Of a DNA stretch of 64,000 nucleotides, positions 16,323-25,018 are shown one piece after another. The stretch is from Chitinophagaceae bacterium (lineage in GTDB: Bacteria; Bacteroidota; Bacteroidia; Chitinophagales; Chitinophagaceae): positions 1-64,000 of the forward strand of contig CANFKC010000004.1 in assembly GCA_947447265.1 (NCBI GenBank). The letters are read 5' to 3'. Position 1 is the stretch's first letter, and the number at the start of each line of letters is the position of its first letter. Under the pieces are notes generated by a model. The model searched no databases. It was not told the DNA's origin and saw nothing but the letters and a program-made list of their open reading frames with translations. The translations under genes and the position numbers were made by a program.

Positions 16323-18476
16323 ATGAATGCTACTGCCCGAAAAATATTAATTCATACGCTCTTGTTAACGCTTCTGGCGTCAACGGGGTATGTTGCGCAT
16401 GCGCAAACAATACTCCGCGTTGCGGGCAACACATCTGCCGGGTTTAGCGGCGATGGAGGCACTGCTACAACTGCTCAGCTCAATGCACCGGTAAGCGTTG
16501 CCGCCGACAAATTCGGCAACAAATACATCTCTGACAAATCAAACAACCGGATCAGGAAAGTAGATTCTTCTGGGATAATTACCACTTTTGCAGGCACAGG
16601 CACGGCCGGCTACCTTGGCGATGGCGGACCCGCAAGTTCAGCGCAACTCAACACTCCGGCGGGCATTGCTACCGATACTTTCGGAAACGTATACCTTGCC
16701 GACCAGTATAACCACTGCATCCGTAAAATAAACCTATCGGGTGTTATTACAACCTGTGCAGGCCGTGGCTCCGCTGGCTTCAGCGGTGATGGCGGGGCGG
16801 CAACTGCAGCCCAGCTTCAGCAACCCGAAGATGTAACTACAGACGCAGCCGGCAACCTCTTTATTGCCGACTATGGCAATTCCCGGGTACGGAAAGTGAG
16901 TGTTTCCGGCATCATTACTACAATTGCAGGCATCTCATCAATGGGTTCAAGCGGAGATGGCGGACCTGCAACAGCGGCCATGCTGGTTCCTTACCGCGTA
17001 GCAGTTGATGGCATAGGCAATGTATATGCCGCCGAATTCTGGTCACATAGAATCAGGCAGATCAACACAGCAGGCATTATTAATACGGTAGTAGGCAACG
17101 GCAGCGCCGGCTTTGCAGGTGACGGTGGCCCGGCCACCGCAGCAGTTATCAACTGTCCTTATGGTATTGCAGCAGACAGATATGGCGCACTATTCATTAA
17201 CGACCAGGGTAACCGCCGCATAAGAAAAGTAGACATCTGGGGTAACATCAATACTTACGGGGGTTCCGGCACTTTTGGCTGCGGCGGCGATAACGGGCGG
17301 GCACTCAGTGCTGGCCTTAAAGATGTCCGAAATGTGGCGGTAAATGATTCCGGCGACGTTTTCATTGCCGATATTACCTGCCAGACGGTAAGGGTAATAA
17401 AAAATTATAACCGCCCACCTTCTTTTACCGGCGGCGCCTCCCAAATACTTGATGTTTGCCAGAACAGCAGCCCCAATGCGTTATGGGGCGTACTCTCTAT
17501 TACTGATGCCGACACCGGCCAGGTAGTTTGCTGGAGTGTATTGGCATCGCCACTGCATGGCACATTAACCGGGTTTAACTATTTTGGAACAACAGCCGGC
17601 AGCGTTGTGGCGCCATGGCCGCTGATGTACCAGCCCACCACCGGCTATTCCGGGAACGACAGTTTCAAGGTACAGATAAGCGATGGACAGAAGGCAGATA
17701 CTATAGTTATTTATGTACATGTAAATACACATCCGTCGGCAGGTGTCATCTCCGGCCCAACGGGGGTATGCCTGATGCACACCATGACGCTTACAGAAAC
17801 CGTCACCGGCGGCACCTGGAGTGTAACCAATGGTTGTGCTACAATTTCATCAACAGGACTGGTAACAGGTGTACTCCCTGGCCTGGACACCGTTTGGTAT
17901 AAAGTCAACACCAGTTGCGGCCGTGATTCGGTTTCCTATGTAATCAGTGTTGATCCGAGCGTAGATCTTTCCGGCATTACTGGTATGGACAGTATTTGCC
18001 CCGGCGACACCATTACGCTTACTGACATTACACCTGGCGGCCATTGGGCTAGCGCCGACAGCACTATTGTCCGCTCACTTGGCGGAGGTGTTTACGTTGG
18101 GGTTAATGGTGGCATTACTACAGTTATGTATATACTCAGTAACGCCTGCGGAACCGATACCGCATTTGGGTATAATTTTTATGTTTTTACTGCAGCCAAA
18201 TGTGCGGCAGGAGTTGCTCCAATGGCCCGGGTCCATTCCAGCTTTAATGTGATCCCTAATCCTAATACAGGTTCCTTCGGCATTCAGTTTTCATCGCCAA
18301 TTAACGAACCCGCTGAAGTGACGATCACCGACATATTAGGCAGGCGAATAACTACCTTCTCTATGCAGGCGAATACTGAAAAATTACTGAACCTTGATAT
18401 CCCAGCAGGCCACTACTTTATTTCAGGCATGACGGGCAAGGAATATGTTACCGGAAAACTCATCGTGAATAAATAG
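16323..18476 (+). CDS. Secreted NHL-repeat / cadherin-like / Ig-like protein with T9SS sorting domain
   Basis: This 717-residue protein has a signal peptide ending near AHAQ and six NHL repeats (about residues 27-360). A cadherin-like module follows, NALWGVLSITDADTGQ...GYSGNDSFKVQISDG. Two Ig-like repeats come next, and a T9SS type A sorting domain (VIPNPNTGSFGIQF...GKLIVNK) ends the protein. It has the same blade count and general layout as the proteins at 14092, 40880 and 44209, but fewer Ig repeats. It lies 134 bp after the preceding paralogue, and its stop is 2 bp from the convergent gene at 18479, with no terminator visible between them. Confidence 0.88.
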   Translation: MNATARKILIHTLLLTLLASTGYVAHAQTILRVAGNTSAGFSGDGGTATTAQLNAPVSVAADKFGNKYISDKSNNRIRKVDSSGIITTFAGTGTAGYLGDGGPASSAQLNTPAGIATDTFGNVYLADQYNHCIRKINLSGVITTCAGRGSAGFSGDGGAATAAQLQQPEDVTTDAAGNLFIADYGNSRVRKVSVSGIITTIAGISSMGSSGDGGPATAAMLVPYRVAVDGIGNVYAAEFWSHRIRQINTAGIINTVVGNGSAGFAGDGGPATAAVINCPYGIAADRYGALFINDQGNRRIRKVDIWGNINTYGGSGTFGCGGDNGRALSAGLKDVRNVAVNDSGDVFIADITCQTVRVIKNYNRPPSFTGGASQILDVCQNSSPNALWGVLSITDADTGQVVCWSVLASPLHGTLTGFNYFGTTAGSVVAPWPLMYQPTTGYSGNDSFKVQISDGQKADTIVIYVHVNTHPSAGVISGPTGVCLMHTMTLTETVTGGTWSVTNGCATISSTGLVTGVLPGLDTVWYKVNTSCGRDSVSYVISVDPSVDLSGITGMDSICPGDTITLTDITPGGHWASADSTIVRSLGGGVYVGVNGGITTVMYILSNACGTDTAFGYNFYVFTAAKCAAGVAPMARVHSSFNVIPNPNTGSFGIQFSSPINEPAEVTITDILGRRITTFSMQANTEKLLNLDIPAGHYFISGMTGKEYVTGKLIVNK

Positions 18477-18478
18477 CG

Positions 18479-19366
18479 TCAATTGCAGTTAAGCTGGTCT
18501 GATAATATCGCAATGGGTTCGGCAACATAATCGCTAAGCCTGTATAGCCTCCACATTTTCATGCATATAACAAACGAACTTCTTTGTTGAGACGGTATCG
18601 CAATTGTATTGATTAGAAGATGATCTCCGGATATCTGCACATCGGTGACGGATGCCCAACGTAATTTCTCAGTGCCCATCTTAAAAATGGCACTTTCATT
18701 GATAAATACCCACGCCCGTTTACCTGCCGTTTCAAGCAATACCCCATGCTTCGTCACCAACACATTGAAACCTGGTGTGGCAATTGTTTTCACAATTCCC
18801 TGGTGGTTATTAGCCATGTATACCACAAGACTATTTGCGGTTTTACTACCTGTTGCCGAATCTTCGTCCGGTAGCAAACATGCTATTGCAGCTCGTTGCA
18901 TAATGGCATATGACGGCTGGAATGCCTTTGGCTTACCCCATTTGATGGAAAAATGACTTTTGTAATCGAAATATCCATCGCGAAGAAAATTGCCATTGGC
19001 ACATACTTCATCCATCCAGCGCATGGCATTGCTATCTGTATTTGCTACAGCAGTGGGTACAAGTTCATGTGCAAGCTGCGCTACAAATTTGCTTCGATGA
19101 GCAACCACATCTGGTATCGGGCAGAAAAATAGCAGTTCTGAAAAATTGTAAGTGCAGGCAGTAACTATTGGTCGCGAAAGTGTTGAAAACACATACGTTA
19201 TATCAAAAAAAGTAGCTGATGAACCTTCAGATACCGTTACAAAAACGCTATCCATTTTATTATCGTTATCAAAATACCCACAAAAAGCAGCCTTGCTTGT
19301 TGCATGCACAATAGTGCCCACCAGCAACATAACAGACAATAAAAATAGCCTCAGCGTATTATTCAT
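18479..19366 (-). CDS. Hypothetical exported protein
   Basis: This 295-residue protein has a signal peptide (MNNTLRLFLLSVMLLVGTIVHA). The segment CGYFDNDNKMDSVFVTVSEG resembles the start of FG-GAP/VCBS-like Asp-rich loops, but only once. I recognise no enzyme motif. Its ATG overlaps the stop of the upstream gene by ATGA (19363-19366), so the two genes are translationally coupled and their products may act together in the envelope. Confidence 0.7.
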   Translation of the reverse strand: MNNTLRLFLLSVMLLVGTIVHATSKAAFCGYFDNDNKMDSVFVTVSEGSSATFFDITYVFSTLSRPIVTACTYNFSELLFFCPIPDVVAHRSKFVAQLAHELVPTAVANTDSNAMRWMDEVCANGNFLRDGYFDYKSHFSIKWGKPKAFQPSYAIMQRAAIACLLPDEDSATGSKTANSLVVYMANNHQGIVKTIATPGFNVLVTKHGVLLETAGKRAWVFINESAIFKMGTEKLRWASVTDVQISGDHLLINTIAIPSQQRSSFVICMKMWRLYRLSDYVAEPIAILSDQLNCN

Positions 19367-19797
19367 TTTTTGCTAGTCAGCTTCAATTGATAAAAGTACT
19401 TCTTTAAAGAAGTATCCGTGCCTGCACAATAACGAATAGGTTCTTTCTGCCCCGTGATAAATAAAAAGAAATATCCCCCGGCATTCATTTCATACTTGCA
19501 GACTTTGCCAGAGACCCTGATTTCCCCTTCAATATTGCAGGAATAATCGGCATGGCGCTCGTAATCATAAGCTATTGTCGTTCTCTTCATGCGGCCCATC
19601 ACATTCACGATTTGTTGTTTCGTGGGAGGTTCCCAGTAGACACATTCTGCTGAATCTCGGTTGCCCCACTCGTTCACAAGGTGATAGGAAAGCACCTTCG
19701 CATTGGTAAAATCAAACCCCTCATTTTTCTTCTGAGAAAAAGCGCTGCTCGAAACAAACGGAAAGAGAGCAATACAAAAGCATGCGTATTTATGCAT
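19363..19797 (-). CDS. Hypothetical exported protein
   Basis: This 144-residue protein has a signal peptide ending near SSAFSQ and a mature part with four cysteines and a Tyr-rich C-terminus. No known domain is recognised. It is the first gene of a two-gene unit with the gene at 18479 (4-bp ATGA overlap). Confidence 0.65.
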   Translation of the reverse strand: MHKYACFCIALFPFVSSSAFSQKKNEGFDFTNAKVLSYHLVNEWGNRDSAECVYWEPPTKQQIVNVMGRMKRTTIAYDYERHADYSCNIEGEIRVSGKVCKYEMNAGGYFFLFITGQKEPIRYCAGTDTSLKKYFYQLKLTSKK

Positions 19798-20032
19798 AAA
19801 TGGGAATCAAAGCGTACTGTTACAAGTAAATCACCTTTCAAATATACGTGATACATAGCTAGTATCCAGTCCAGATAAAATTGTCAGTTGAATGCTTACG
19901 CTTCACACTTTGGGGTTTTGATTTTTTCCTTTTGACTTGGCGTCCCACCCCATTTTGTAACCAACAATTACAAAACTCAAAAAAATAGTTAAACCTCCCT
20001 TGCATATTTTACTTTTCTTCAACCCTGCTGTC

Positions 20033-20040
20033 TAAATTTG
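20033..20040 (+). promoter_or_regulatory. Promoter -7 box 5 nt before the ATG at 20046
   Basis: TAAATTTG matches TAnnTTTG and is followed by TAGTT and then the ATG. If used, transcription would begin at or next to the start codon. No matching -33 TTTG at the right spacing is evident. Confidence 0.5.
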
Positions 20041-20045
20041 TAGTT

Positions 20046-21503
20046 ATGAGATTTTCCAGGCTGTTCCCGATGACGTTGCTGTTGTTGCTGCTGGCTTTCG
20101 CCGGCACTGCGCAGGAGGTCGTCTATTCACCATACGACAAATTTGATTTCAGGACCGACGATTATGAAGTAGTGGGCATGACCGGGGACTACAACTACAC
20201 CTACCGCAGCAGTGGAGAAAACCATATGCTCGATGCGTTTGACGACTCCATGAATAAGGTCGCCACCATCATTCTCGATTTTTTCCCGGCAAAAATTTAC
20301 AAAACACAGTTTATCTCCTATCCCGATAAAATAATAGTGCTTTACCAGGCGCTCGAACGCAATACGGTAATACAATATGCTGCATTCCTCGACCAGAAAG
20401 GCCGCCTGCGCGGTAAGCCCCTGGAATTGGGCAGTGTCAAGACTGGCATTTTCGGAGCAATGAAAAATTACTTTTTCACCGAGATATCGGAAGACAAAAA
20501 AAACATACTGGTATACACGTTTAACGACAAGGCCAGCGGCATCGATTTTGACTGCAAATGGCTGGACGATAGCCTGAAACTCGTAAAACGCAGCCGAGTT
20601 AACTTCAGATCCGACAAACAAACCTCCAGTGCCAGGGTAGCTATAAGTAATTCGGGTACTGTTTACGTTTGCGCATACACCACAACCGGCGCTCAAAATA
20701 ATGCCGATAATTTCTGGATACTGACGCTTAAACAGGGTGATACAAAATTCACGGCTCACCCACTGCAGCTCGAAGGGCGCTTCGCAGCCAACGGATTTTC
20801 CAGGGTCGATAACGTAAATAATAAAATATATTTCGGCGGCTTTTATACTGATCGTAAGAATGGCAGCTACGAAGGCATAATTTATGCTGCCTTCAACACC
20901 CTGAAAGATGAGTATGAAGTGCAGAAATACATTCCGTTTGATGCACAACTGCGTGCCAGCGGCGGCCTTAACGACCGCAATAATGCATTTGATAACTACA
21001 TGGTAAAGCAGCTGATAGTAAAAAATGACGGAGGTTTCGTCATGGTGTCAGAAATGACCTATGTTACATCGCGCAGTAGTTATGCGCCCGGCATAGGCTA
21101 TTACTCTAATTTTTACAGCCCATATAATACAACCACCGTGCGCGAATATCATTATAACGATATCATGTCTATCTCATACGATAAAAACGGCACCCGCGAA
21201 TGGACATCAGTTATACCAAAAGAGCAGTATTCGCAGGAAGACGGCGGTATTTTCTCTTCCTATCTGCTGCTGAATACCGGTGGCTCGATCGGTTTTTTAT
21301 ATAACGATTTTAACTCAAGAAGGTCACGTATTCAATTTTCTATAGTTGATGAGGCCGGGCAAACACGCACAAATTCATTTGCCATGGAAGGAAAAGACGC
21401 TCCCGATTGGCTGCCAAAGAAGGGTAAACAAGTGGGTGGCAGAACTTTAATTATACCCTGCCTGCACAAAAGGCAAATATGCTTTGCCAAAGTTGTATTT
21501 TAG
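20046..21503 (+). CDS. Hypothetical secreted protein
   Basis: This 485-residue protein has a clear signal peptide (MRFSRLFPMTLLLLLLAFAG...) and a mature region predicted as mostly beta strands, rich in aromatic residues. It has no sorting domain and no motif I can name. It starts an operon-like run: the DUF6427 gene begins after 14 bp, and purQ follows 6 bp beyond that. Confidence 0.75.
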   Translation: MRFSRLFPMTLLLLLLAFAGTAQEVVYSPYDKFDFRTDDYEVVGMTGDYNYTYRSSGENHMLDAFDDSMNKVATIILDFFPAKIYKTQFISYPDKIIVLYQALERNTVIQYAAFLDQKGRLRGKPLELGSVKTGIFGAMKNYFFTEISEDKKNILVYTFNDKASGIDFDCKWLDDSLKLVKRSRVNFRSDKQTSSARVAISNSGTVYVCAYTTTGAQNNADNFWILTLKQGDTKFTAHPLQLEGRFAANGFSRVDNVNNKIYFGGFYTDRKNGSYEGIIYAAFNTLKDEYEVQKYIPFDAQLRASGGLNDRNNAFDNYMVKQLIVKNDGGFVMVSEMTYVTSRSSYAPGIGYYSNFYSPYNTTTVREYHYNDIMSISYDKNGTREWTSVIPKEQYSQEDGGIFSSYLLLNTGGSIGFLYNDFNSRRSRIQFSIVDEAGQTRTNSFAMEGKDAPDWLPKKGKQVGGRTLIIPCLHKRQICFAKVVF

Positions 21504-21517
21504 CGCAAATTTTCCAG

Positions 21518-22501
21518 GTGCTTCGTTTATTTAAAAACAATACCCCTTTTACGGTCATCTTTCTTTTCATTTTTACCCTGGTGGTGAAGATGAAGGTATT
21601 GCTGCACCCTGTTGCACCTTTAGCTGAACCTCGACACTTTCTATATAACTATATACTACGCGGCCTGCATGTAGTATTTAAAGAAAATGCATTTGCCTAC
21701 AGCCTGTTGGGTATACTTATTTTATTTATCCAAGCAGTATATCTCAATAGTATTACGGCAAGGCACAAGTTGTTTCCGCGTAATACGTATATACCGGCAT
21801 TTGTTTACCTGGCGCTTACTTCTATCTATCCTCGTTTCAGCCTGTTTAATGAAACCCTGCTTATCAACTGGTTGTTGCTAGGCGCGATGGATATTATGTT
21901 CGGTTTTTCAAAAACCACGCAACCCAGCAAACTCATTTACAATGCAGCATTGCTGTTTTGCATGGCCTCCCTGTTCCAGTTTACCATGCTGGCCTGGTTT
22001 TTGTTATTAATAGTTGGCATGGTCATGTTCCGGCCCTTTAACCTTGGGGAGTGGGCGGTAGCCTTATTGGGCTATATAACACCTATTTATTTCATCATCT
22101 GTATACTATTTCTAACAGATAAGCTATATTTGTTTACCCACTGGCCACATATCGGCTTTTCTATCTCCCCCATCAAATCGCTATCTGCTTTTTCTGTTAT
22201 AACACTCGGCTCCGTCGGCTTACTTTTGGGCAGTGGGCTATACGCTATGCAGAAGAACGTACCCATGAGCAATATTTATATAAGGCGGGACTGGATAGCC
22301 ATTTCATTCTACCTTATTATATCATTTATGGTTGCCTTTTTGACCGAAGGTTATGTGAAAAGTGCCTGGCTGATAACGCTGCCGGCATTGAGTATTATAG
22401 TGAGCCATGCGCTGGCGCTTGAAAAAAACAAACGGTTTAGTAACTTTATCTTTTATTTTTCTATTGTATTTCTTGTTTTTTGCCTTTGGGCAAACAAATA
22501 A
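21518..22501 (+). CDS. DUF6427 family integral membrane protein
   Basis: This protein has about eight to ten hydrophobic segments, in the pattern of the Bacteroidota DUF6427 family. The N-terminus LRLFKNNTPFTVIFLFIFTL matches how the family starts, so I place the start at GTG 21518 (327 residues). The open frame reaches back to ATG 21479 inside the previous gene. Function is unknown. The gene ends 6 bp before purQ. Confidence 0.8.
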   Translation: MLRLFKNNTPFTVIFLFIFTLVVKMKVLLHPVAPLAEPRHFLYNYILRGLHVVFKENAFAYSLLGILILFIQAVYLNSITARHKLFPRNTYIPAFVYLALTSIYPRFSLFNETLLINWLLLGAMDIMFGFSKTTQPSKLIYNAALLFCMASLFQFTMLAWFLLLIVGMVMFRPFNLGEWAVALLGYITPIYFIICILFLTDKLYLFTHWPHIGFSISPIKSLSAFSVITLGSVGLLLGSGLYAMQKNVPMSNIYIRRDWIAISFYLIISFMVAFLTEGYVKSAWLITLPALSIIVSHALALEKNKRFSNFIFYFSIVFLVFCLWANK

Positions 22502-22507
22502 CTTTTA

Positions 22508-23200
22508 ATGAAATTTGGAATTATAGTATTTCCCGGCTCAAATTGCGACAGGGATATGATGCACGCACTACGTGACGATCTTAAACAGGAAGTAGTTATG
22601 CTTTGGCATAAAGACCGCGACCTGAGTATGTTTACCACCGACGATTGCATCGTGCTTCCCGGCGGCTTTTCTTACGGCGACTACCTACGTTGCGGCGCAC
22701 TGGCGCGCTTCAGCCCCATGATGGAGCAGGTGATTGAATTTGCCAACAAAGGCGGAAAAGTGCTGGGCGTTTGTAACGGCTTCCAGATACTTTGCGAGGC
22801 TGGTTTATTGCCGGGCGTTTTGTTGCAGAACGATCATCAGAAGTTCGCCTGTAAAAATGTTTACATTAAAAGTGACAATAACCAGAACCTGATTGGCGGT
22901 AATATCGGCACCAAGGCGCTGAAAATACCGGTAGCACATGGCGAAGGCCGCTACCATGCTGATGCAGCTACCCTGAAACAACTACACGAAAACCACCAGG
23001 TGGTTTTCCGCTATTGCGATGAACATGGCGAAGTGCATATCAATTCAAACCCCAACGGCGCAATTAATAATATTGCCGGCATTTGTAACGAAGGCCGCAA
23101 CGTTTATGGTATGATGCCGCATCCGGAAAGGGCTACATCGGCCACCCTTGGCAATATTGACGGCAAAGCCATTTTACACGCCTTAACCCTAATGAACTAA
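22508..23200 (+). CDS. purQ: Phosphoribosylformylglycinamidine synthase subunit PurQ
   Basis: This is the 230-residue glutaminase subunit that supplies ammonia for FGAM formation in purine biosynthesis. The class I amidotransferase nucleophile lies in GVCNGFQILCEAGLLPG, and the catalytic His-Glu pair in HPERA near the C-terminus. The N-terminus MKFGIIVFPGSNCDRD is typical. This is the small-subunit form of the split synthase; its PurL and PurS partners are not in the window. Confidence 0.95.
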   Translation: MKFGIIVFPGSNCDRDMMHALRDDLKQEVVMLWHKDRDLSMFTTDDCIVLPGGFSYGDYLRCGALARFSPMMEQVIEFANKGGKVLGVCNGFQILCEAGLLPGVLLQNDHQKFACKNVYIKSDNNQNLIGGNIGTKALKIPVAHGEGRYHADAATLKQLHENHQVVFRYCDEHGEVHINSNPNGAINNIAGICNEGRNVYGMMPHPERATSATLGNIDGKAILHALTLMN

Positions 23201-23223
23201 GTAAAAAAACACGTCAGATAAGT

Positions 23224-23721
23224 ATGACCTTTACTAAAAACCTCTTTTTGCTTTCCTTGTTTGCGCTGGGTATCAGCCCGGTTTACGCAAAACACACCAA
23301 AGCAAAAAATGCGGCCAAGCTTGTTTGCGACTATAAAAAAGCTGGCAATGAGAATGAGTACGAACTGGTATTTCACATGACCCTTGAAAAAGGCTGGTTT
23401 GTGAAAGCCGACAATGACTACGATTCAGTCAGAATGAAGCTGCCAAAATTCACCTATGAAAAAAGTGACAAATACAGCACCATAGGCGAAACCGTCTCAA
23501 AAGGATTGATAGAACCGAAGAAGCTGAGGCGTGTGGGTATTGTAAATATGTATAGCTATACCGTGCTCTATTCACAAAGGGTTACAGCACAACCCGGCGC
23601 GGTTATTAAAGGCGCATATACCTACCAGGTTTGTAACGACAAAGCCGCTAAACGCACCAGGACCGAAAATTTTAGCATTAAAATAAAAGAAACTCCAACT
23701 GCCCCGGCTGATACGCAATAA
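23224..23721 (+). CDS. Free-standing DsbD N-terminal-domain-like exported protein 1 (one active-site Cys missing)
   Basis: This 165-residue protein has a signal peptide and a single beta-sandwich domain like the N-terminal (alpha) domain of the disulfide reductase DsbD. The segment AYTYQVCNDKAAKR corresponds to YQTCNEGMC in the full DsbD at 25019, so the second cysteine of the redox pair is replaced. It is therefore unlikely to pass electrons as DsbD-alpha does. It is the first of three such single-domain genes placed in tandem before dsbD. A Cys in LVCDYKK remains near the N-terminus. Confidence 0.75.
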   Translation: MTFTKNLFLLSLFALGISPVYAKHTKAKNAAKLVCDYKKAGNENEYELVFHMTLEKGWFVKADNDYDSVRMKLPKFTYEKSDKYSTIGETVSKGLIEPKKLRRVGIVNMYSYTVLYSQRVTAQPGAVIKGAYTYQVCNDKAAKRTRTENFSIKIKETPTAPADTQ

Positions 23722-23817
23722 TTTAAAAAGTTAAAAAACACGCATACATTTCAGCCTTTTACGGCAAAAAGTTATTATTGTATATCTTTTACTGACGACC
23801 TGCCATAACTACCTCGC

Positions 23818-24285
23818 ATGAAAAACATTTTTGTAAGCACGCTCCTTATTTTACTTAGCATATTACTGCCAACTGGCAGCCGGGCACAAATGATAAGTGA
23901 TCCTACCAGTTGGACGTTTGAAGCAAAAAAGAAAAGCGGCACTACCTACCAGCTTATATTTCACCTGAACCTCAAAACAGCGGGCTGGCATATATGGTCA
24001 CTGCAACCGGGCGGCGATGGCACCATGATTGCGCCATCATTCACGTTTGCAAATAACACCCGCTTAAAATTAAAAGGTACTGTGACCGAAAAAGGAAAGA
24101 AGATCACAACCACAATGGAAGGCATAGAAGGCAAACTATCTTACCTTACAGGCAAGGTCGACTACATTCAGGAAGCCACCATTGCAGGTAAGGGCAAAAT
24201 ATTCGGCTCATTAAGCTACCAGGTATGTAATGACAAAATGTGCCTGCCACCCAAGGATAAGAATTTTGTTTTCGATATAAAGTAG
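23818..24285 (+). CDS. Free-standing DsbD N-terminal-domain-like exported protein 2
   Basis: This 155-residue protein has a signal peptide ending near RAQ and one DsbD-alpha-like domain: WTFEAKKKSGTTYQLIFH early and GWHIWSLQPGGDG in the middle. YQVCNDKMCLPP follows with both redox cysteines. Similar blocks occur in the genes at 24340 and 25019. It lies in the same orientation as dsbD. A role in receiving reductant from, or delivering it beyond, the membrane-bound DsbD is inferred. Confidence 0.8.
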   Translation: MKNIFVSTLLILLSILLPTGSRAQMISDPTSWTFEAKKKSGTTYQLIFHLNLKTAGWHIWSLQPGGDGTMIAPSFTFANNTRLKLKGTVTEKGKKITTTMEGIEGKLSYLTGKVDYIQEATIAGKGKIFGSLSYQVCNDKMCLPPKDKNFVFDIK

Positions 24286-24339
24286 AAGCGGGCGCTGTGA
24301 GCTGGGGTACATTGTAAATATCAGCAATAACTGTTCAAT

Positions 24340-24804
24340 ATGATAAAGGCACACAGAATACTCTTTTTACTGTTCTTTTGTTTTATGGCATCGGGCGACT
24401 TACTGGCCCAGGCAGCAAAGGAACCCACGCTCATGACCTTTGAAGCAAAGAAAAAAAGTGGTGATGATTATGAGTTGATCATCCATTGCCGCATTGCCAG
24501 AGGCTGGCATATTTTTGCTTCAAAACCCGGTGGCGATGGCTCCCTCACACCCGCCTCAATAACCTTCAGCAAAAGTATTATTGCTACCTACAACGGTCCG
24601 GTAAAGGAAAAAGGAAAACTGATCTCTGAAAATGTTGAGGAGGTAAAGGCGAAGGTCAATACCTACGAAAACCAGGTTGACTTTATACAAGCCGCGACCA
24701 TACACGGCAAAGGCAAAATTTTCGCAACGTTCTCCTATCAAACCTGTAACGATAAAAAATGCTTTCCACCAATGAAAAAAGACATTGTTTTTGAAATACA
24801 GTAA
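24340..24804 (+). CDS. Free-standing DsbD N-terminal-domain-like exported protein 3
   Basis: This 154-residue protein has a signal peptide and one DsbD-alpha-like domain with MTFEAKKKSGDDYELIIHC, GWHIFASKPGGDG and YQTCNDKKCFPPMKK. Both active-site cysteines are present. It is closer to the protein at 23818 than to the one at 23224, consistent with local tandem duplication. A possible 45-residue ORF and then dsbD follow. Confidence 0.8.
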   Translation: MIKAHRILFLLFFCFMASGDLLAQAAKEPTLMTFEAKKKSGDDYELIIHCRIARGWHIFASKPGGDGSLTPASITFSKSIIATYNGPVKEKGKLISENVEEVKAKVNTYENQVDFIQAATIHGKGKIFATFSYQTCNDKKCFPPMKKDIVFEIQ

Positions 24805-24835
24805 ATGAATCCTGAAACTTAATTCACTCGTTTAA

Positions 24836-24973
24836 ATGAGAATTTTAAGCAAAGCAATAAGAATTATTCTGGTCTTTCTATTTGGGGTCTTTATGGAAGA
24901 CACCGGTGGGTCTGGTACAGCAGAATCAATAACGGATATATACAATGAAAAACCTGATGGCCGTTACAAATAA
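24836..24973 (+). CDS. Possible small membrane peptide (45 aa)
   Basis: An ATG-initiated frame encodes 45 residues, beginning MRILSKAIRIILVFLFGVFM and continuing with a polar tail rich in Gly, Asp and Glu. The first 20 residues could be one membrane helix or a signal peptide. It lies between the last DsbD-alpha-like gene and dsbD on the same strand. There is no homology evidence. Confidence 0.3.
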   Translation: MRILSKAIRIILVFLFGVFMEDTGGSGTAESITDIYNEKPDGRYK

Positions 24974-25018
24974 ACATCGACCATCACAATATTGAAAACT
25001 ACTTCTAATACATTTTAT

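Noticed and set aside
20127-20948. Minus-strand ORF of 273 codons opposite the gene at 20046
   Set aside because: The plus-strand frame has a signal peptide, a promoter box and a continuous 485-codon frame. The antisense frame has no start context or domain.
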